Shown here in pieces: positions 35,074-44,267 of a stretch of 64,000 nucleotides of DNA; within the stretch, counting starts at the first letter, position 1; every line of letters begins with the position of its first letter. Origin of the DNA: Aquimarina sp. Aq78 (GTDB lineage: Bacteria > Bacteroidota > Bacteroidia > Flavobacteriales > Flavobacteriaceae); contig NZ_OMKA01000015.1 in the NCBI RefSeq assembly GCF_900299525.1, positions 62,001 through 126,000 of the forward strand, given 5' to 3'. Made by a program: the position numbers and the translations under genes. A model generated the notes under the pieces. It was not told the origin of the DNA. It saw only the letters and a program-made list of their open reading frames with translations, and searched no databases.

Positions 35074-36372
35074 TTAGTCATCCTTGGACAACCACGTTTG
35101 TAACTTGTCATAGATTTTTCTTTGATCTTCTTTTGAGAAATTTTTAATTCTGGTACTATGACTTCCTTTGGGCAACACCATTTTTAAAGCGTTTACATGA
35201 GGTTTTGGATTAGGTGAACAAGCTCCCCACGGGTCATATTCTCCATAAATGTAAATGACATGATCACCTTCATTCTCTACATAATCCCTAACCTTTTTAA
35301 TATAATTTTGATCATAAATCATAGGAATATTTTTTGGAGCAAATCTCATATTAGTTGGCTGTTTTACCACTTTAACTAAGTCCTGTACAGGAGTAGTGTC
35401 AAATCCATAATACCCAAGCTCTATCATATGTTGATAATAAGAAGGTAACAGGTCGTGATATGTTTTATCATTATAGAAACCGATTCCTACCACTTTATTA
35501 AGATAAGCAAACAATGTAGCAGCGTCGGCATGCCCATTAGGAATTTCATCACACTTTCCTCCCCATTGCCAAAATGAAAAAGGAAACTCTAATACTGCAT
35601 ATTCAAGAGCCTCCTCTGATGATACTTTTGTAAAACTCATTTTCTTTTTTCTGGAATGCTGATCAATTTCCTTCAAAAGAGCTTCTCTTCGAGTCAACAA
35701 TAATCGTTGAAAATTAGTGATCTTAGTTCTGCATTCTTCGGTTCCAACGGTAGCAATATGTTGTTGTGTTCTTGGATCTTCACGAGTATTGATCAAAGGA
35801 GCAACATAAGAAACAGCAGCGTCCATATCTTTTGGGTACTGCGATTTATAGATCAATACCGTCTCCCCTCCTTTACTTATTCCTGTAGAAATCCACTTAT
35901 TAGTGTATATTTTTTTTAGCTTCATAACCAGAAGATGATAATCCTGAATTGCCTGATCATTAGTCAAATACTTCCATGGAATTGGATTAGGTCTTGATTT
36001 TCCATAAAACCTATATTCTACCATAACCTGATTTGCTTTTAGCAAGGTGCTCAATTCATACGTTCTGTGTTTTGCAGAATATCCTTCGGTAACTAATACT
36101 GTGGGTTGCGAATAATCAGAATGTGATACATATACATAATGATCAAAAGTTCCTGCATCTGGATTATTATGATCTAATGGCTGTTTTAATATCAACCGAT
36201 ACGATTCTGTAAAATGATCATTCACCTTTATTGCACTTATCTCTGCAGTAGGGAATAAATTCTTTAATTTTTGCTCAAACGATATCTCAGTAGTAGATGG
36301 TAATGAACTTTTACAAGAAAAAAGAGAAAGATTAACAAGAAGTAGTAATAATATATACTTAGCTCGATTCAT
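35074..36372 (-). CDS. S37/PS-10 type serine tripeptidyl peptidase lipoprotein
   Basis: This 432-aa lipoprotein (LFSCKSS; Cys 20) has the PS-10/S37 tripeptidyl-aminopeptidase layout: LKQPLDHNNPDAGTFDHYVYVSHSD, then EYRFYGKSRPNP. The nucleophile elbow is TGISKGGETVL, the late Asp is in IYIYGEYDPWGA, and the catalytic His follows in LPKGSHSTRI. It removes tripeptides from the N-terminus of substrates on the cell surface or in the periplasm. Divergently to it lie the hydroxyproline genes, which suggests a role in collagen-like peptide trimming. Confidence 0.87.
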   Translation of the reverse strand: MNRAKYILLLLLVNLSLFSCKSSLPSTTEISFEQKLKNLFPTAEISAIKVNDHFTESYRLILKQPLDHNNPDAGTFDHYVYVSHSDYSQPTVLVTEGYSAKHRTYELSTLLKANQVMVEYRFYGKSRPNPIPWKYLTNDQAIQDYHLLVMKLKKIYTNKWISTGISKGGETVLIYKSQYPKDMDAAVSYVAPLINTREDPRTQQHIATVGTEECRTKITNFQRLLLTRREALLKEIDQHSRKKKMSFTKVSSEEALEYAVLEFPFSFWQWGGKCDEIPNGHADAATLFAYLNKVVGIGFYNDKTYHDLLPSYYQHMIELGYYGFDTTPVQDLVKVVKQPTNMRFAPKNIPMIYDQNYIKKVRDYVENEGDHVIYIYGEYDPWGACSPNPKPHVNALKMVLPKGSHSTRIKNFSKEDQRKIYDKLQTWLSKDD

Positions 36373-36515
36373 AAAATAAATAGTTTTTAATATTTTAAAG
36401 ATAGCTTAAAAGAGTACTGACTTAATGATACTATATTACCTAAGAATAATATCATTTTAATAACATTTGAGTTAGTATGTCATTACGAATTGGGATTTGT
36501 TTACATTTATAACCT

Positions 36516-37475
36516 ATGGATACAATTGTTCAGGTCAGTACCGATTTTATTGAAAACAACACTAATTTTAATGAGCTAATTGCTGAATTAAAAGACAAAT
36601 TTGCGTCAAATTCTATTCTGGTGCCCATGCGTCATCATCATGATTTTCCAAATCCAGCGGTTCAGGAAGACTCTACTTTACTATTGATGCCGGCCTGGAA
36701 TCCTGGTAAAGAGGCAGGAGTCAAGGTTGTAACGGTAAGTCCAGAAAACGGTCAGTTTGATCTACCGTCGATCCAAGGCACATATTTATATATGGACGCC
36801 ATCAAAGGTACCATAAAAGCTATAATGGAAGCAAAAAGTTTGACCGTAAAACGAACAGCTTCGGCATCTGCCTTGGCATCATCGTATTTATCTAAAACTG
36901 ATGCTTCTTCCTTATTAATGATTGGAACGGGAGCGCTCTCTACGAATTTAATTAAAGCCCACGCCAGCGTAAGGCCTATTAAAACAGTCTATATCTGGGG
37001 AAGGAATTATGAAAAAGCTAAAAAAATATCAACTGAATTAGAAGGAGAAGATTTTGAAATTCATGCTATACATACAATAGAAGAAAAAATTTCTGAAGTA
37101 GATATTATATCCTGCGCAACATTATCCAAAACTCCTTTGGTTTTGGGTAAATACTTAAAAACCGGGCAGCATGTAGATTTGGTTGGAGCTTACAAAAAAG
37201 ATATGCGTGAAGCTGATAATGAAAGCATAAAAAAAGCGACTGTCTTTGTGGATACTTTTCAGGGAGGACTTAAAGAAAGTGGAGATATTGTTATTCCTCT
37301 TAAAGAAGGTATTCTAAAAGAAGGTGATATCGGAGCTGATTTATTCGAACTCTGCTCTAAGGCTAAGCAAGGAAGAACCAGTGATAGTGAAATAACTATT
37401 TTTAAATCTGTAGGACATGCCCTCGAAGATTTAGCAGCAGCTACTTATTACTATAATAAATATACACATGAGTAA
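36516..37475 (+). CDS. Ornithine cyclodeaminase/mu-crystallin family reductase, likely delta-1-pyrroline-2-carboxylate reductase
   Basis: This 319-aa protein has the OCD/mu-crystallin pattern: VPMRHHHDFPN, LLMPAWNPGKEAGVKVVTVSPENG, TYLYMDAIKGTIKAIMEAKSLTVKRTASASALAS, then the nucleotide-binding GTGALSTNLIKAHASV. It overlaps the next gene by 8 bp, and that gene looks like a trans-3-hydroxyproline dehydratase, which makes delta-1-pyrroline-2-carboxylate. Known Pyr2C reductases of this family turn that into L-proline with NAD(P)H. The pairing fixes the call better than the sequence does alone. Lysine and arginine cyclase roles are less likely. Confidence 0.83.
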   Translation: MDTIVQVSTDFIENNTNFNELIAELKDKFASNSILVPMRHHHDFPNPAVQEDSTLLLMPAWNPGKEAGVKVVTVSPENGQFDLPSIQGTYLYMDAIKGTIKAIMEAKSLTVKRTASASALASSYLSKTDASSLLMIGTGALSTNLIKAHASVRPIKTVYIWGRNYEKAKKISTELEGEDFEIHAIHTIEEKISEVDIISCATLSKTPLVLGKYLKTGQHVDLVGAYKKDMREADNESIKKATVFVDTFQGGLKESGDIVIPLKEGILKEGDIGADLFELCSKAKQGRTSDSEITIFKSVGHALEDLAAATYYYNKYTHE

Positions 37476-38532
37476 AACTTATCAAAATATCCTAAGAAAT
37501 ATTGATTTCAAGCCAAAAGAAGATTGGTTGCAAATCAAAACAATAGATATGCATACAGGAGGAGAGCCCCTTAGGGTTATTGTTGATGGTTTTCCCGAAC
37601 TGAAAGGAAATTCGGTCTTAGAATACAGAAGATATTGTAAAGAGCATTATGATCATTTACGTACCTCACTTATGTTTGAACCTCGCGGTCATGCCGATAT
37701 GTATGGATGTATCTTACTACCGCCTAATGATGATGATGGGGATTTTGGTATCATGTTTATACACAACGAAGGATATAGCACCATGTGTGGTCATGCTATT
37801 ATCGCGATTTCTACATTGGCTGTAGAGATGAACTGGATAGATTATAATGAAGGAGATAATACCATAAAAATTGATGCTCCTTGTGGTCGAATCATATCTT
37901 ATGCACAAGTAAAAAATGGAAAAGTGACCGGAGTTCGTTTTCATTGCGTTCCCAGTTTTGTAGTTGGGTTGGATAGAAAAGTAAAGGTAGACGGTATAGG
38001 AGAAGTAATTTATGATTTAGCATACGGAGGAGCTTTTTATGCATATGTAGATATGGCTAAAAACAACTTTGATTTTGATTTGACTTCAAATTCATATAGA
38101 ATGTTGATTTCCAAAGGAATGGACATAAAACATGCCGTAATGGAGCAAGATTCTAATATTTTACATCCTTACGAAGAAGATCTTAGCTTTTTATACGGTA
38201 CCATTTTTATTGGAGATTCTACAAAAGAAAATATCGATAGTAGAAATGTATGTATTTTTGCTGAAGGAGAAGTTGATCGGTGTCCTACAGGATCAGGAGT
38301 TTCTGGTAGAATGGCAATACATAAAATGAGAAATGAAATACAATATGGAGATACGATGACTATAGAAAGTATCACAGATTCTGTATTTAAGGGTTCTGTT
38401 ATTTCTGAAGAAGAGTACGGCCCCTATAAAGCGGTAATACCACAAGTTGAAGGAACAGCCCACATTACAGGAATGCATACTTTTATGATCGATCCTGATG
38501 ACCCTATGAAAAACGGATTTATTTTTAGATAA
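37468..38532 (+). CDS. Proline racemase-family trans-3-hydroxy-L-proline dehydratase
   Basis: This 354-aa protein has MHTGGEPLRVIVDGFPEL, FEPRGHADMYGC, and the first catalytic site STMCGHAIIA. In the second motif, DRCPTGSGVSGRMA, Thr stands where racemases and 4-hydroxyproline epimerases have Cys. That Cys-Thr pair is the mark of trans-3-hydroxy-L-proline dehydratases such as the human L3HYPDH. The product is delta-1-pyrroline-2-carboxylate, and the overlapping upstream gene can reduce it to proline. The first Cys and the general-base position are intact. Confidence 0.87.
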   Translation: MSKTYQNILRNIDFKPKEDWLQIKTIDMHTGGEPLRVIVDGFPELKGNSVLEYRRYCKEHYDHLRTSLMFEPRGHADMYGCILLPPNDDDGDFGIMFIHNEGYSTMCGHAIIAISTLAVEMNWIDYNEGDNTIKIDAPCGRIISYAQVKNGKVTGVRFHCVPSFVVGLDRKVKVDGIGEVIYDLAYGGAFYAYVDMAKNNFDFDLTSNSYRMLISKGMDIKHAVMEQDSNILHPYEEDLSFLYGTIFIGDSTKENIDSRNVCIFAEGEVDRCPTGSGVSGRMAIHKMRNEIQYGDTMTIESITDSVFKGSVISEEEYGPYKAVIPQVEGTAHITGMHTFMIDPDDPMKNGFIFR

Positions 38533-38586
38533 CAAACAAAACTATCCCAAAGTATTATCGATGATACTTTGGGATAGCTTTGTTTG
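38533..38586. terminator. Bidirectional terminator
   Basis: A long stem (38533-38557 with 38562-38586, one or two mismatches) joins the stop of the dehydratase to the M24 peptidase stop at 38599. Both strands have T-runs near the base. Confidence 0.8.
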
Positions 38587-38598
38587 CCCTATATCTCT

Positions 38599-39819
38599 TT
38601 ACAGAGATAAACCGAAAGGATCTTCAATTGAATGCGCAGGTTGCGTAAACCATTTTGGTCCTTCGTCGGTCATATAGATATGATCTTCTAATCTAATACC
38701 AAATTCATCAGGTACACAGATCATAGGTTCATTACTGAAACACATTCCGGATGTAAGAATCGCCTCTTCATGTCTTGCTATATATGGCCATTCATGGATA
38801 TCTAATCCGATTCCGTGGCCGGTGCGGTGAGGCAAACCCGGTAATTTATAATCAGGACCAAGACCTTTGGTTTCTAATGTTTTTCTTGAAGCATTATCTA
38901 TTACAGCACATGGTTCTCCTAATTGAGCAGCAGCAAATGCAGAGAGTTGAGTTTCTTTCTCAAGATTCCATATCTTACGCTGTAACTCATTGATTTCACC
39001 ATACACATATGTTCGAGTGATATCTGAAATATAATCATGTAAGACACATCCTGTATCTACTAGTACTACTTCGTTTTGCTCAAGGTTTTTTGGTGTTTTT
39101 ACGCCATGGGGAAAAGAAGAATCTACACCAAATAACACAATACAAAAGTATGATCCCGAAGGAATACCGTATCGTTTATGAGCTTCATTAATAAAACCAG
39201 TAACTTCTTTAGCACTAATCCCAGGTTTCAATATTCTTGCTGCAGCTTTTTGCACTTCCATAGTAATATCCATAGCAGTTTGCATGATGGCAATTTCTGC
39301 TTTAGATTTTATCATTCTACAACCTGCTGTAATCGGTTTTGCATTAATCAGATGATAAATGGATTGTTCTTTTAGGATTCCATCAATAATAAAAAAGGGT
39401 GTTGCTTCATCCATAGCCACATCCTTACCACTAATATTTTTCTTTTTAAGAATATTCACAAATAAGGTATATGGACTTTCATGTTCTTCCCAGCAATGAA
39501 CAGGGCCTTTTATTAACATAAAATCCAAAATAGTTCCTTCTTCAAATTTAGGACCTATATAATGCACCTCACCATCAGGAAATAGTAATGCTCCGACCAT
39601 TCGCTCACTCGGATTCCATCGCATTCCTGTAAAGTAAAATAGATTTGTTCCTGCATGCAGATATACTGCAGGAATCTCTTGCTTTTTCATAAGATCACAA
39701 GCTTTATGTATTCTGGCTTGAAATTCTTCTTTTTGGATGGGTTTGGCAAGATGAGCTTTTGGCTGTATAGCATTTAATTCTTTTTCGATAGTAGAACCGC
39801 CTATTCCTAATGCATTCAT
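38599..39819 (-). CDS. M24 family Xaa-Pro dipeptidase (prolidase-like)
   Basis: This 406-aa metallopeptidase has an N-terminal creatinase-like domain (about 1-165; LFYFTGMRWNPSERM) and a pita-bread catalytic domain. The metal ligands are visible: VDTGCVLHDYISDITRT (two Asp), GLPHRTGHGIGLDIHEWPYI (His), FSNEPMI (Glu) and GIRLEDHIYMT (Glu). It cleaves Xaa-Pro or Xaa-hydroxyproline dipeptides in the cytoplasm. It has no signal peptide. It is 23 bp from the next M24 gene, so the pair is co-transcribed. Confidence 0.92.
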   Translation of the reverse strand: MNALGIGGSTIEKELNAIQPKAHLAKPIQKEEFQARIHKACDLMKKQEIPAVYLHAGTNLFYFTGMRWNPSERMVGALLFPDGEVHYIGPKFEEGTILDFMLIKGPVHCWEEHESPYTLFVNILKKKNISGKDVAMDEATPFFIIDGILKEQSIYHLINAKPITAGCRMIKSKAEIAIMQTAMDITMEVQKAAARILKPGISAKEVTGFINEAHKRYGIPSGSYFCIVLFGVDSSFPHGVKTPKNLEQNEVVLVDTGCVLHDYISDITRTYVYGEINELQRKIWNLEKETQLSAFAAAQLGEPCAVIDNASRKTLETKGLGPDYKLPGLPHRTGHGIGLDIHEWPYIARHEEAILTSGMCFSNEPMICVPDEFGIRLEDHIYMTDEGPKWFTQPAHSIEDPFGLSL

Positions 39820-39842
39820 AATTTATAATTTTGTAATTAATA

Positions 39843-41135
39843 CTATACTGTCATCAACTTCTCAATTTCTTCAATTTCTATAGGCATAGCTTGTGTAAGA
39901 TTTATGTTTCCGGTTTCTGTAATGAGGTAATCATTCTCGAGGCGACAGCCTATTCCTTCTTCAGGAATATAGATGCCGGGCTCACAGGTAAGTACCATCC
40001 CTGATTCTAAGGCCCTGGAGTACAAACCTACATCGTGAACATCTAATCCAAGATGATGTGCTGTACCATGCATAAAATACTTTTTATACAAAGGTTTATC
40101 CGGATTTTGAGCAGCAACTTCAGAAGCATCAAGTAATCCGATTTTAATAAGTTGCTCTTCGACTAAACTGGCCATTTGTTTTTCATAATCTGCTGGGATA
40201 ACCCCTGGCTTAAGTAACTTGCTTCCTTCTTTTAAACAATAAAGAACCGCAGAATATACTTCTTTTTGTCGATCTGAAAATTTACCATTTACAGGAATAC
40301 AACGTGTTGTATCACTATTATAATTACCATAGCAAACTCCAAAATCCAACAGTATCATATCACCATCCTGGCAGGTATTATCATTGGTATTATAATGTAA
40401 TGCACAAGCATTTTTTCCTGAAGCCACAATAGGTTTAAAAGCATGTCTTGTTCCTCCATTTTTAAGAAGTGCATATGTTAATTCTGCTTCTAATTCATAC
40501 TCTTTGCAGTTTGGCTTTACTGTTTTGAGCACCCTGTAAAAACCTTTGATACTAATATCTGCAGCTTTTTGTATCAGTGTTACTTCTTCATTTGATTTAA
40601 TAGGACGTAAGGCTCTTGTAATTTTGGCGGCTCGATGATACTGATGCAAAGGATATTTTTCTTTACACCAGTTAATCATTCGATCCTGTTGTGTTTGTTT
40701 GTTATATGTAATTCGCTTTATGTGCTCGTTATGTCCTAAATAAAAACCATCTGCTTCGAAGGCCATTAATTGAAGTATTTTTTCAAAATCGTGTACCCAT
40801 TCTATACGTTTTACCCCAGAAATCTGATACGCTTCTTCTTTGGTTAATTTTTCACCATCCCAGATCTTAATATGTTCATTAGTTTCTTTTATGAACAAAA
40901 TTTCTCTGTTTTCTGGCTTATAAGCATCTGGATATAATACCAATATTGTTTCTTCCTGATCTATTCCTGACAAATAAAATAAATCATTGTTTTGAGCAAA
41001 CCCCATAACATCATCTGCATTGGTATGCTTGATATCGTTAGACGTAAGAATAGTGATCGTATTCTCTTTGGTTTTGGAAGCAAAATTATTTCGGTTCTGT
41101 ATAAAAACGGTATTTGGTAAGTTTTCGTAACGCAT
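39843..41135 (-). CDS. M24 family Xaa-Pro aminopeptidase
   Basis: This 430-aa protein has an aminopeptidase P N-terminal domain (VFIQNRNNFASKTKENTITIL, DLFYLSGIDQEETILVL). Its catalytic domain has LLDFGVCYGNYNSDTTRCI (Asp pair), MHGTAHHLGLDVHDVG (His), LTCEPGIYIPEEGIG (Glu) and GCRLENDYL (Glu). It removes the N-terminal residue before proline. Together with the dipeptidase beside it, it can finish Pro-containing peptides to free amino acids. Confidence 0.93.
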   Translation of the reverse strand: MRYENLPNTVFIQNRNNFASKTKENTITILTSNDIKHTNADDVMGFAQNNDLFYLSGIDQEETILVLYPDAYKPENREILFIKETNEHIKIWDGEKLTKEEAYQISGVKRIEWVHDFEKILQLMAFEADGFYLGHNEHIKRITYNKQTQQDRMINWCKEKYPLHQYHRAAKITRALRPIKSNEEVTLIQKAADISIKGFYRVLKTVKPNCKEYELEAELTYALLKNGGTRHAFKPIVASGKNACALHYNTNDNTCQDGDMILLDFGVCYGNYNSDTTRCIPVNGKFSDRQKEVYSAVLYCLKEGSKLLKPGVIPADYEKQMASLVEEQLIKIGLLDASEVAAQNPDKPLYKKYFMHGTAHHLGLDVHDVGLYSRALESGMVLTCEPGIYIPEEGIGCRLENDYLITETGNINLTQAMPIEIEEIEKLMTV

Positions 41136-41413
41136 ATTAGAAATTCTATCAGAATAAAATGATTAATAGTTATTTTCCAGTTGTCTCCTCTTCTCTTTTA
41201 GTTGTTAAAGGTACAGCCGTCAATTTATAAGTTGTTTTACTCATTTCATTCTATTTCCTGTTTTTTTTGTAAACAAAATTCATTTCTACATCTTATTCTT
41301 TTACAAGTTTACACCAAAAAGGTATGATAAAGAACCATACCCTCTTGATTATAAACTCAACAATACCAACATTTAAACAGATTGTTATTAGAATATTGTT
41401 CTAGAGTCAAAAC

Positions 41414-42997
41414 TTATACTTTCTCATTAGAATGAGTTCCATCTACAGCTCTTGTTATTTCATAAGGGTTTTCATTTTTAAGTGCATTTGGGAGCAATTC
41501 ATTTGGCCAATCCTGATAGCTAAATGGTCTTACCCATCGTTTTATAGCATTTGTTCCCACAGCAGAAAATCTGGAATCAGACGATGCCGGATATGGGCCT
41601 CCGTGTGTCATAGAAGGACAAACTTCTACTCCTGTGGGTACTCCATTAAAAATTACACGTCCAACTCTGTCTTGAAGTGCATCAACGATATTACCTAAGT
41701 TTTGATAATCTGATTCTTCTGCCAGGATAGTTCCTGTTAGTTGTCCTTCGAGGCTATTGATGATTTCTACTAGTTCTGCTTCATCTTTACATCTAACTAC
41801 TAATGAAAAAGGACCAAAGACTTCCTGGTGCATTTTTGGATTAGTTAAAAAATCGGCTCCAGAAACAGCAGAAATTTGAGTAGGGGCAAAATTAGGTTCT
41901 ACCTCATCGTCTAAAGAAGCTACAACTTCTACGCCTGATTGGGAAGATATTGTCGTTCTATTTTCTACAAAATCTCTTTTTATATTAGGATGCAGCATGC
42001 ACTGAGGAGCTATTGCAGTACTTTTTTCTGCTAAGTCCTTGATAAAATTTCTTGTTTTATCGTTATCAATAGTTAAGATCAAGCCTGGATTTGTACAAAA
42101 CTGACCTGTACCCACTGTAATAGAATTAGCATAGGTAGTTGCAATTTCGTCTGCTCTTTTGGTAATTGCTTCGGGTGTAATAATTACAGGATTAACACTT
42201 CCCATTTCTGCAAAAACAGGAATTGGTTCTTCTCTATTTGCTGCCAGATTAAATAAAGCTCTTCCTCCCGAGATACTACCGGTAAAACCAACAGCTTTTA
42301 CTTTTGAATGTTTTACCAGGGCAGCTCCCACTACTCTTCCGCTTCCGGTAATATTTGAAAAAACTCCATTTGGCATTCCTGTTTTTTCGGCTGCTTTTAT
42401 GATAGCAGATGAAACCAGTTCTCCTGTTCCAGAGTGCATCGCATGTGATTTAACGATTACCGGGCATCCTGAAGCCAATGCGCTAGCGGTATCTCCTCCT
42501 GCAGTAGAAAATGCTAAAGGAAAATTACTGGCTGCAAATACTACTACCGGCCCCAAAGGAATATTAGTTTTTCTAATATCTGGTTTAGGAGCAGGTGTTC
42601 GTTTGGTATCTGCCAAATCGATTGTATTTTCTCGCCACTCTTCATTAGAGACCAATTCTGCAAAAGAACGTAATTGAAAAATTGTGCGACCTCTTTCTCC
42701 CATTGCTCTTCCTTCTGGCAATCCAGTTTCTGAAGTATATGCCTGAATCAGTTCATCATCTAAAGCCAGAATCTCATCTGCAATAGCATTTAAGAATTCT
42801 GCTCTTTTAGCTCCTGTAACGTTTCTATATTCTTTAAAAGCCTGATGTGCTAGTTCTGTAGCTTCATTTACTTCTTCTAAAGTAGCTTCGTAAAATTCGT
42901 ATTCGTTCTCAATATTTAGTTTTGGATTGAATGTTTTACGAGAAACTGAACCTGCGGCCGATAATCTATTTCCTATATAATTTTTTCCAGTTATCAT
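41414..42997 (-). CDS. NAD(P)-dependent aldehyde dehydrogenase, likely alpha-ketoglutarate semialdehyde dehydrogenase
   Basis: This 527-aa protein is longer than most ALDHs and fits the alpha-ketoglutarate semialdehyde dehydrogenases of hydroxyproline and pentose pathways. Its features are the cofactor motif GPVVVFAASNFPLAFSTAGG, the catalytic Cys in VGTGQFCTNPG, the Glu in VFAEMGSVNPV and a C-terminal MTHGGPYPASSDSRFSAVGT. The substrate follows from its neighbour: a DapA-family gene 82 bp upstream on the same strand would make the semialdehyde. Product is 2-oxoglutarate. Confidence 0.88.
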   Translation of the reverse strand: MITGKNYIGNRLSAAGSVSRKTFNPKLNIENEYEFYEATLEEVNEATELAHQAFKEYRNVTGAKRAEFLNAIADEILALDDELIQAYTSETGLPEGRAMGERGRTIFQLRSFAELVSNEEWRENTIDLADTKRTPAPKPDIRKTNIPLGPVVVFAASNFPLAFSTAGGDTASALASGCPVIVKSHAMHSGTGELVSSAIIKAAEKTGMPNGVFSNITGSGRVVGAALVKHSKVKAVGFTGSISGGRALFNLAANREEPIPVFAEMGSVNPVIITPEAITKRADEIATTYANSITVGTGQFCTNPGLILTIDNDKTRNFIKDLAEKSTAIAPQCMLHPNIKRDFVENRTTISSQSGVEVVASLDDEVEPNFAPTQISAVSGADFLTNPKMHQEVFGPFSLVVRCKDEAELVEIINSLEGQLTGTILAEESDYQNLGNIVDALQDRVGRVIFNGVPTGVEVCPSMTHGGPYPASSDSRFSAVGTNAIKRWVRPFSYQDWPNELLPNALKNENPYEITRAVDGTHSNEKV

Positions 42998-43078
42998 ATA
43001 TTGATTAATGGTTTTAATATAAAATGAATTAATAATAAAATTGTTTAAAATAAAAACAAGATGTTGAGGAGCAAAAAT

Positions 43079-44008
43079 CTAACTCACTACAGCATTTAGT
43101 TCTTTATACTCTGGTAAGGCAGGTCTTGTTTTTAATCCATTTTCAATAATTCTAAGTACATTTTTACGTTCCTCACCAATAAGTGGTAGTCTTGGTGCAC
43201 GTACATTTTCTGTACCGATTCCTGTAGCTACTTCTGCAAGCTTAATATTTTGTACTAGTTTTGCATTTATATCCAACTCTAATAACGGTAAAAACCATCT
43301 GTATATCTCAAGTGCTTCCTGAAGTCTTCCTGCTTTTTGTAATTCGTAAATAGCAACAGTTTCTGCAGGAAAAGCATCTACAAGTCCAGCAACCCAGCCA
43401 TCTGCTCCCATCAAAAGACTCTCTAAAGCTAAAGTATCAACACCAGAAAGAATTTTTAGACGGTTTCCGAATTTATTTTTGATTCGTGTAATATTAGATA
43501 TATCTCTTGTAGATTCTTTTACAGCTTGTATATTATCCATTTCTAATAACTCTTCAAACATATCCAGAGTTACTTCAATCTTATAATCTACAGGATTATT
43601 ATATACCATAATCGGTAGCTCTGTACTTTTAGCTACTTCTTTAAAATACACTACTGTTTCACGATCTCCAGCTTTGTAACGCATTGGAGGTAGCATCATT
43701 AATCCCTGAGCACCATCTTCTTTAGCTTTTGCAGCTGCATCGATTGCATTTTTGGTCGTTTGTTCTGCAATGTTCATGATTACAGGAACTCTGCCATTAA
43801 CAATTTCAACTGTCTTTTTTACCAATATTCTCTTTTCTGTATCACTTAAGGTACTAGCCTCTCCCAGCGTTCCTCCCAGAATAATTCCGTGAACTCCAGC
43901 TTCTAGTTGAGCATTAATATTAACTTCAAACATATCTAGGTCCAAAGTATCCTCATTAGTGAATTTAGTTGTTACTGCTGGCATTACGCCTTTCCAATTT
44001 ATAGCCAT
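43079..44008 (-). CDS. DapA-family lyase, likely delta-1-pyrroline-4-hydroxy-2-carboxylate deaminase
   Basis: This 309-aa (beta/alpha)8 lyase has the family signature GIILGGTLGEASTLS, VYNNPVDYK (the Tyr of the active site) and the Schiff-base Lys in NIQAVKESTRDISN. In hydroxyproline clusters this branch converts pyrroline-4-hydroxy-2-carboxylate to alpha-ketoglutarate semialdehyde and ammonia. It pairs with the ALDH gene beside it. A dihydrodipicolinate synthase or 2-keto-3-deoxygluconate-type lyase is possible, but the neighbours argue for hydroxyproline. Confidence 0.86.
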   Translation of the reverse strand: MAINWKGVMPAVTTKFTNEDTLDLDMFEVNINAQLEAGVHGIILGGTLGEASTLSDTEKRILVKKTVEIVNGRVPVIMNIAEQTTKNAIDAAAKAKEDGAQGLMMLPPMRYKAGDRETVVYFKEVAKSTELPIMVYNNPVDYKIEVTLDMFEELLEMDNIQAVKESTRDISNITRIKNKFGNRLKILSGVDTLALESLLMGADGWVAGLVDAFPAETVAIYELQKAGRLQEALEIYRWFLPLLELDINAKLVQNIKLAEVATGIGTENVRAPRLPLIGEERKNVLRIIENGLKTRPALPEYKELNAVVS

Positions 44009-44187
44009 AATTGTGGTTTAATATTTCGGGTCAAATATACCATGAATTTAAAGTGTAAAGTACCTAGAAATTATCCATGTATGGTATTAAATTACCCTAC
44101 ACAACGGTAAATATTGATTTTTTGATTAATATTCATTCAGATTAAAAAAAAGTAGGTCAAGTTCTAATTTTGTTTTATAAATCAAAA

Positions 44188-44230
44188 TTCCCTCTTAATT
44201 GATCAGGTTATACTGTCTATTAAGAGGGAA
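44188..44230 (-). terminator. Terminator of the first SusCD operon
   Basis: A 12-bp perfect stem (44188-44199 with 44219-44230) on the minus strand follows the SusD stop at 44268 and runs into TTTTG. It separates SusCD from the DapA/ALDH operon, which starts further left. Confidence 0.7.
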
Positions 44231-44267
44231 AAGGACTATCACAAATTAAAAATGAGTTCTATATCTC

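Noticed and set aside
42159..42677. 172-codon plus-strand frame inside the ALDH gene
   Set aside because: The opposite strand has a full, well-matched dehydrogenase; the frame is an antisense shadow.
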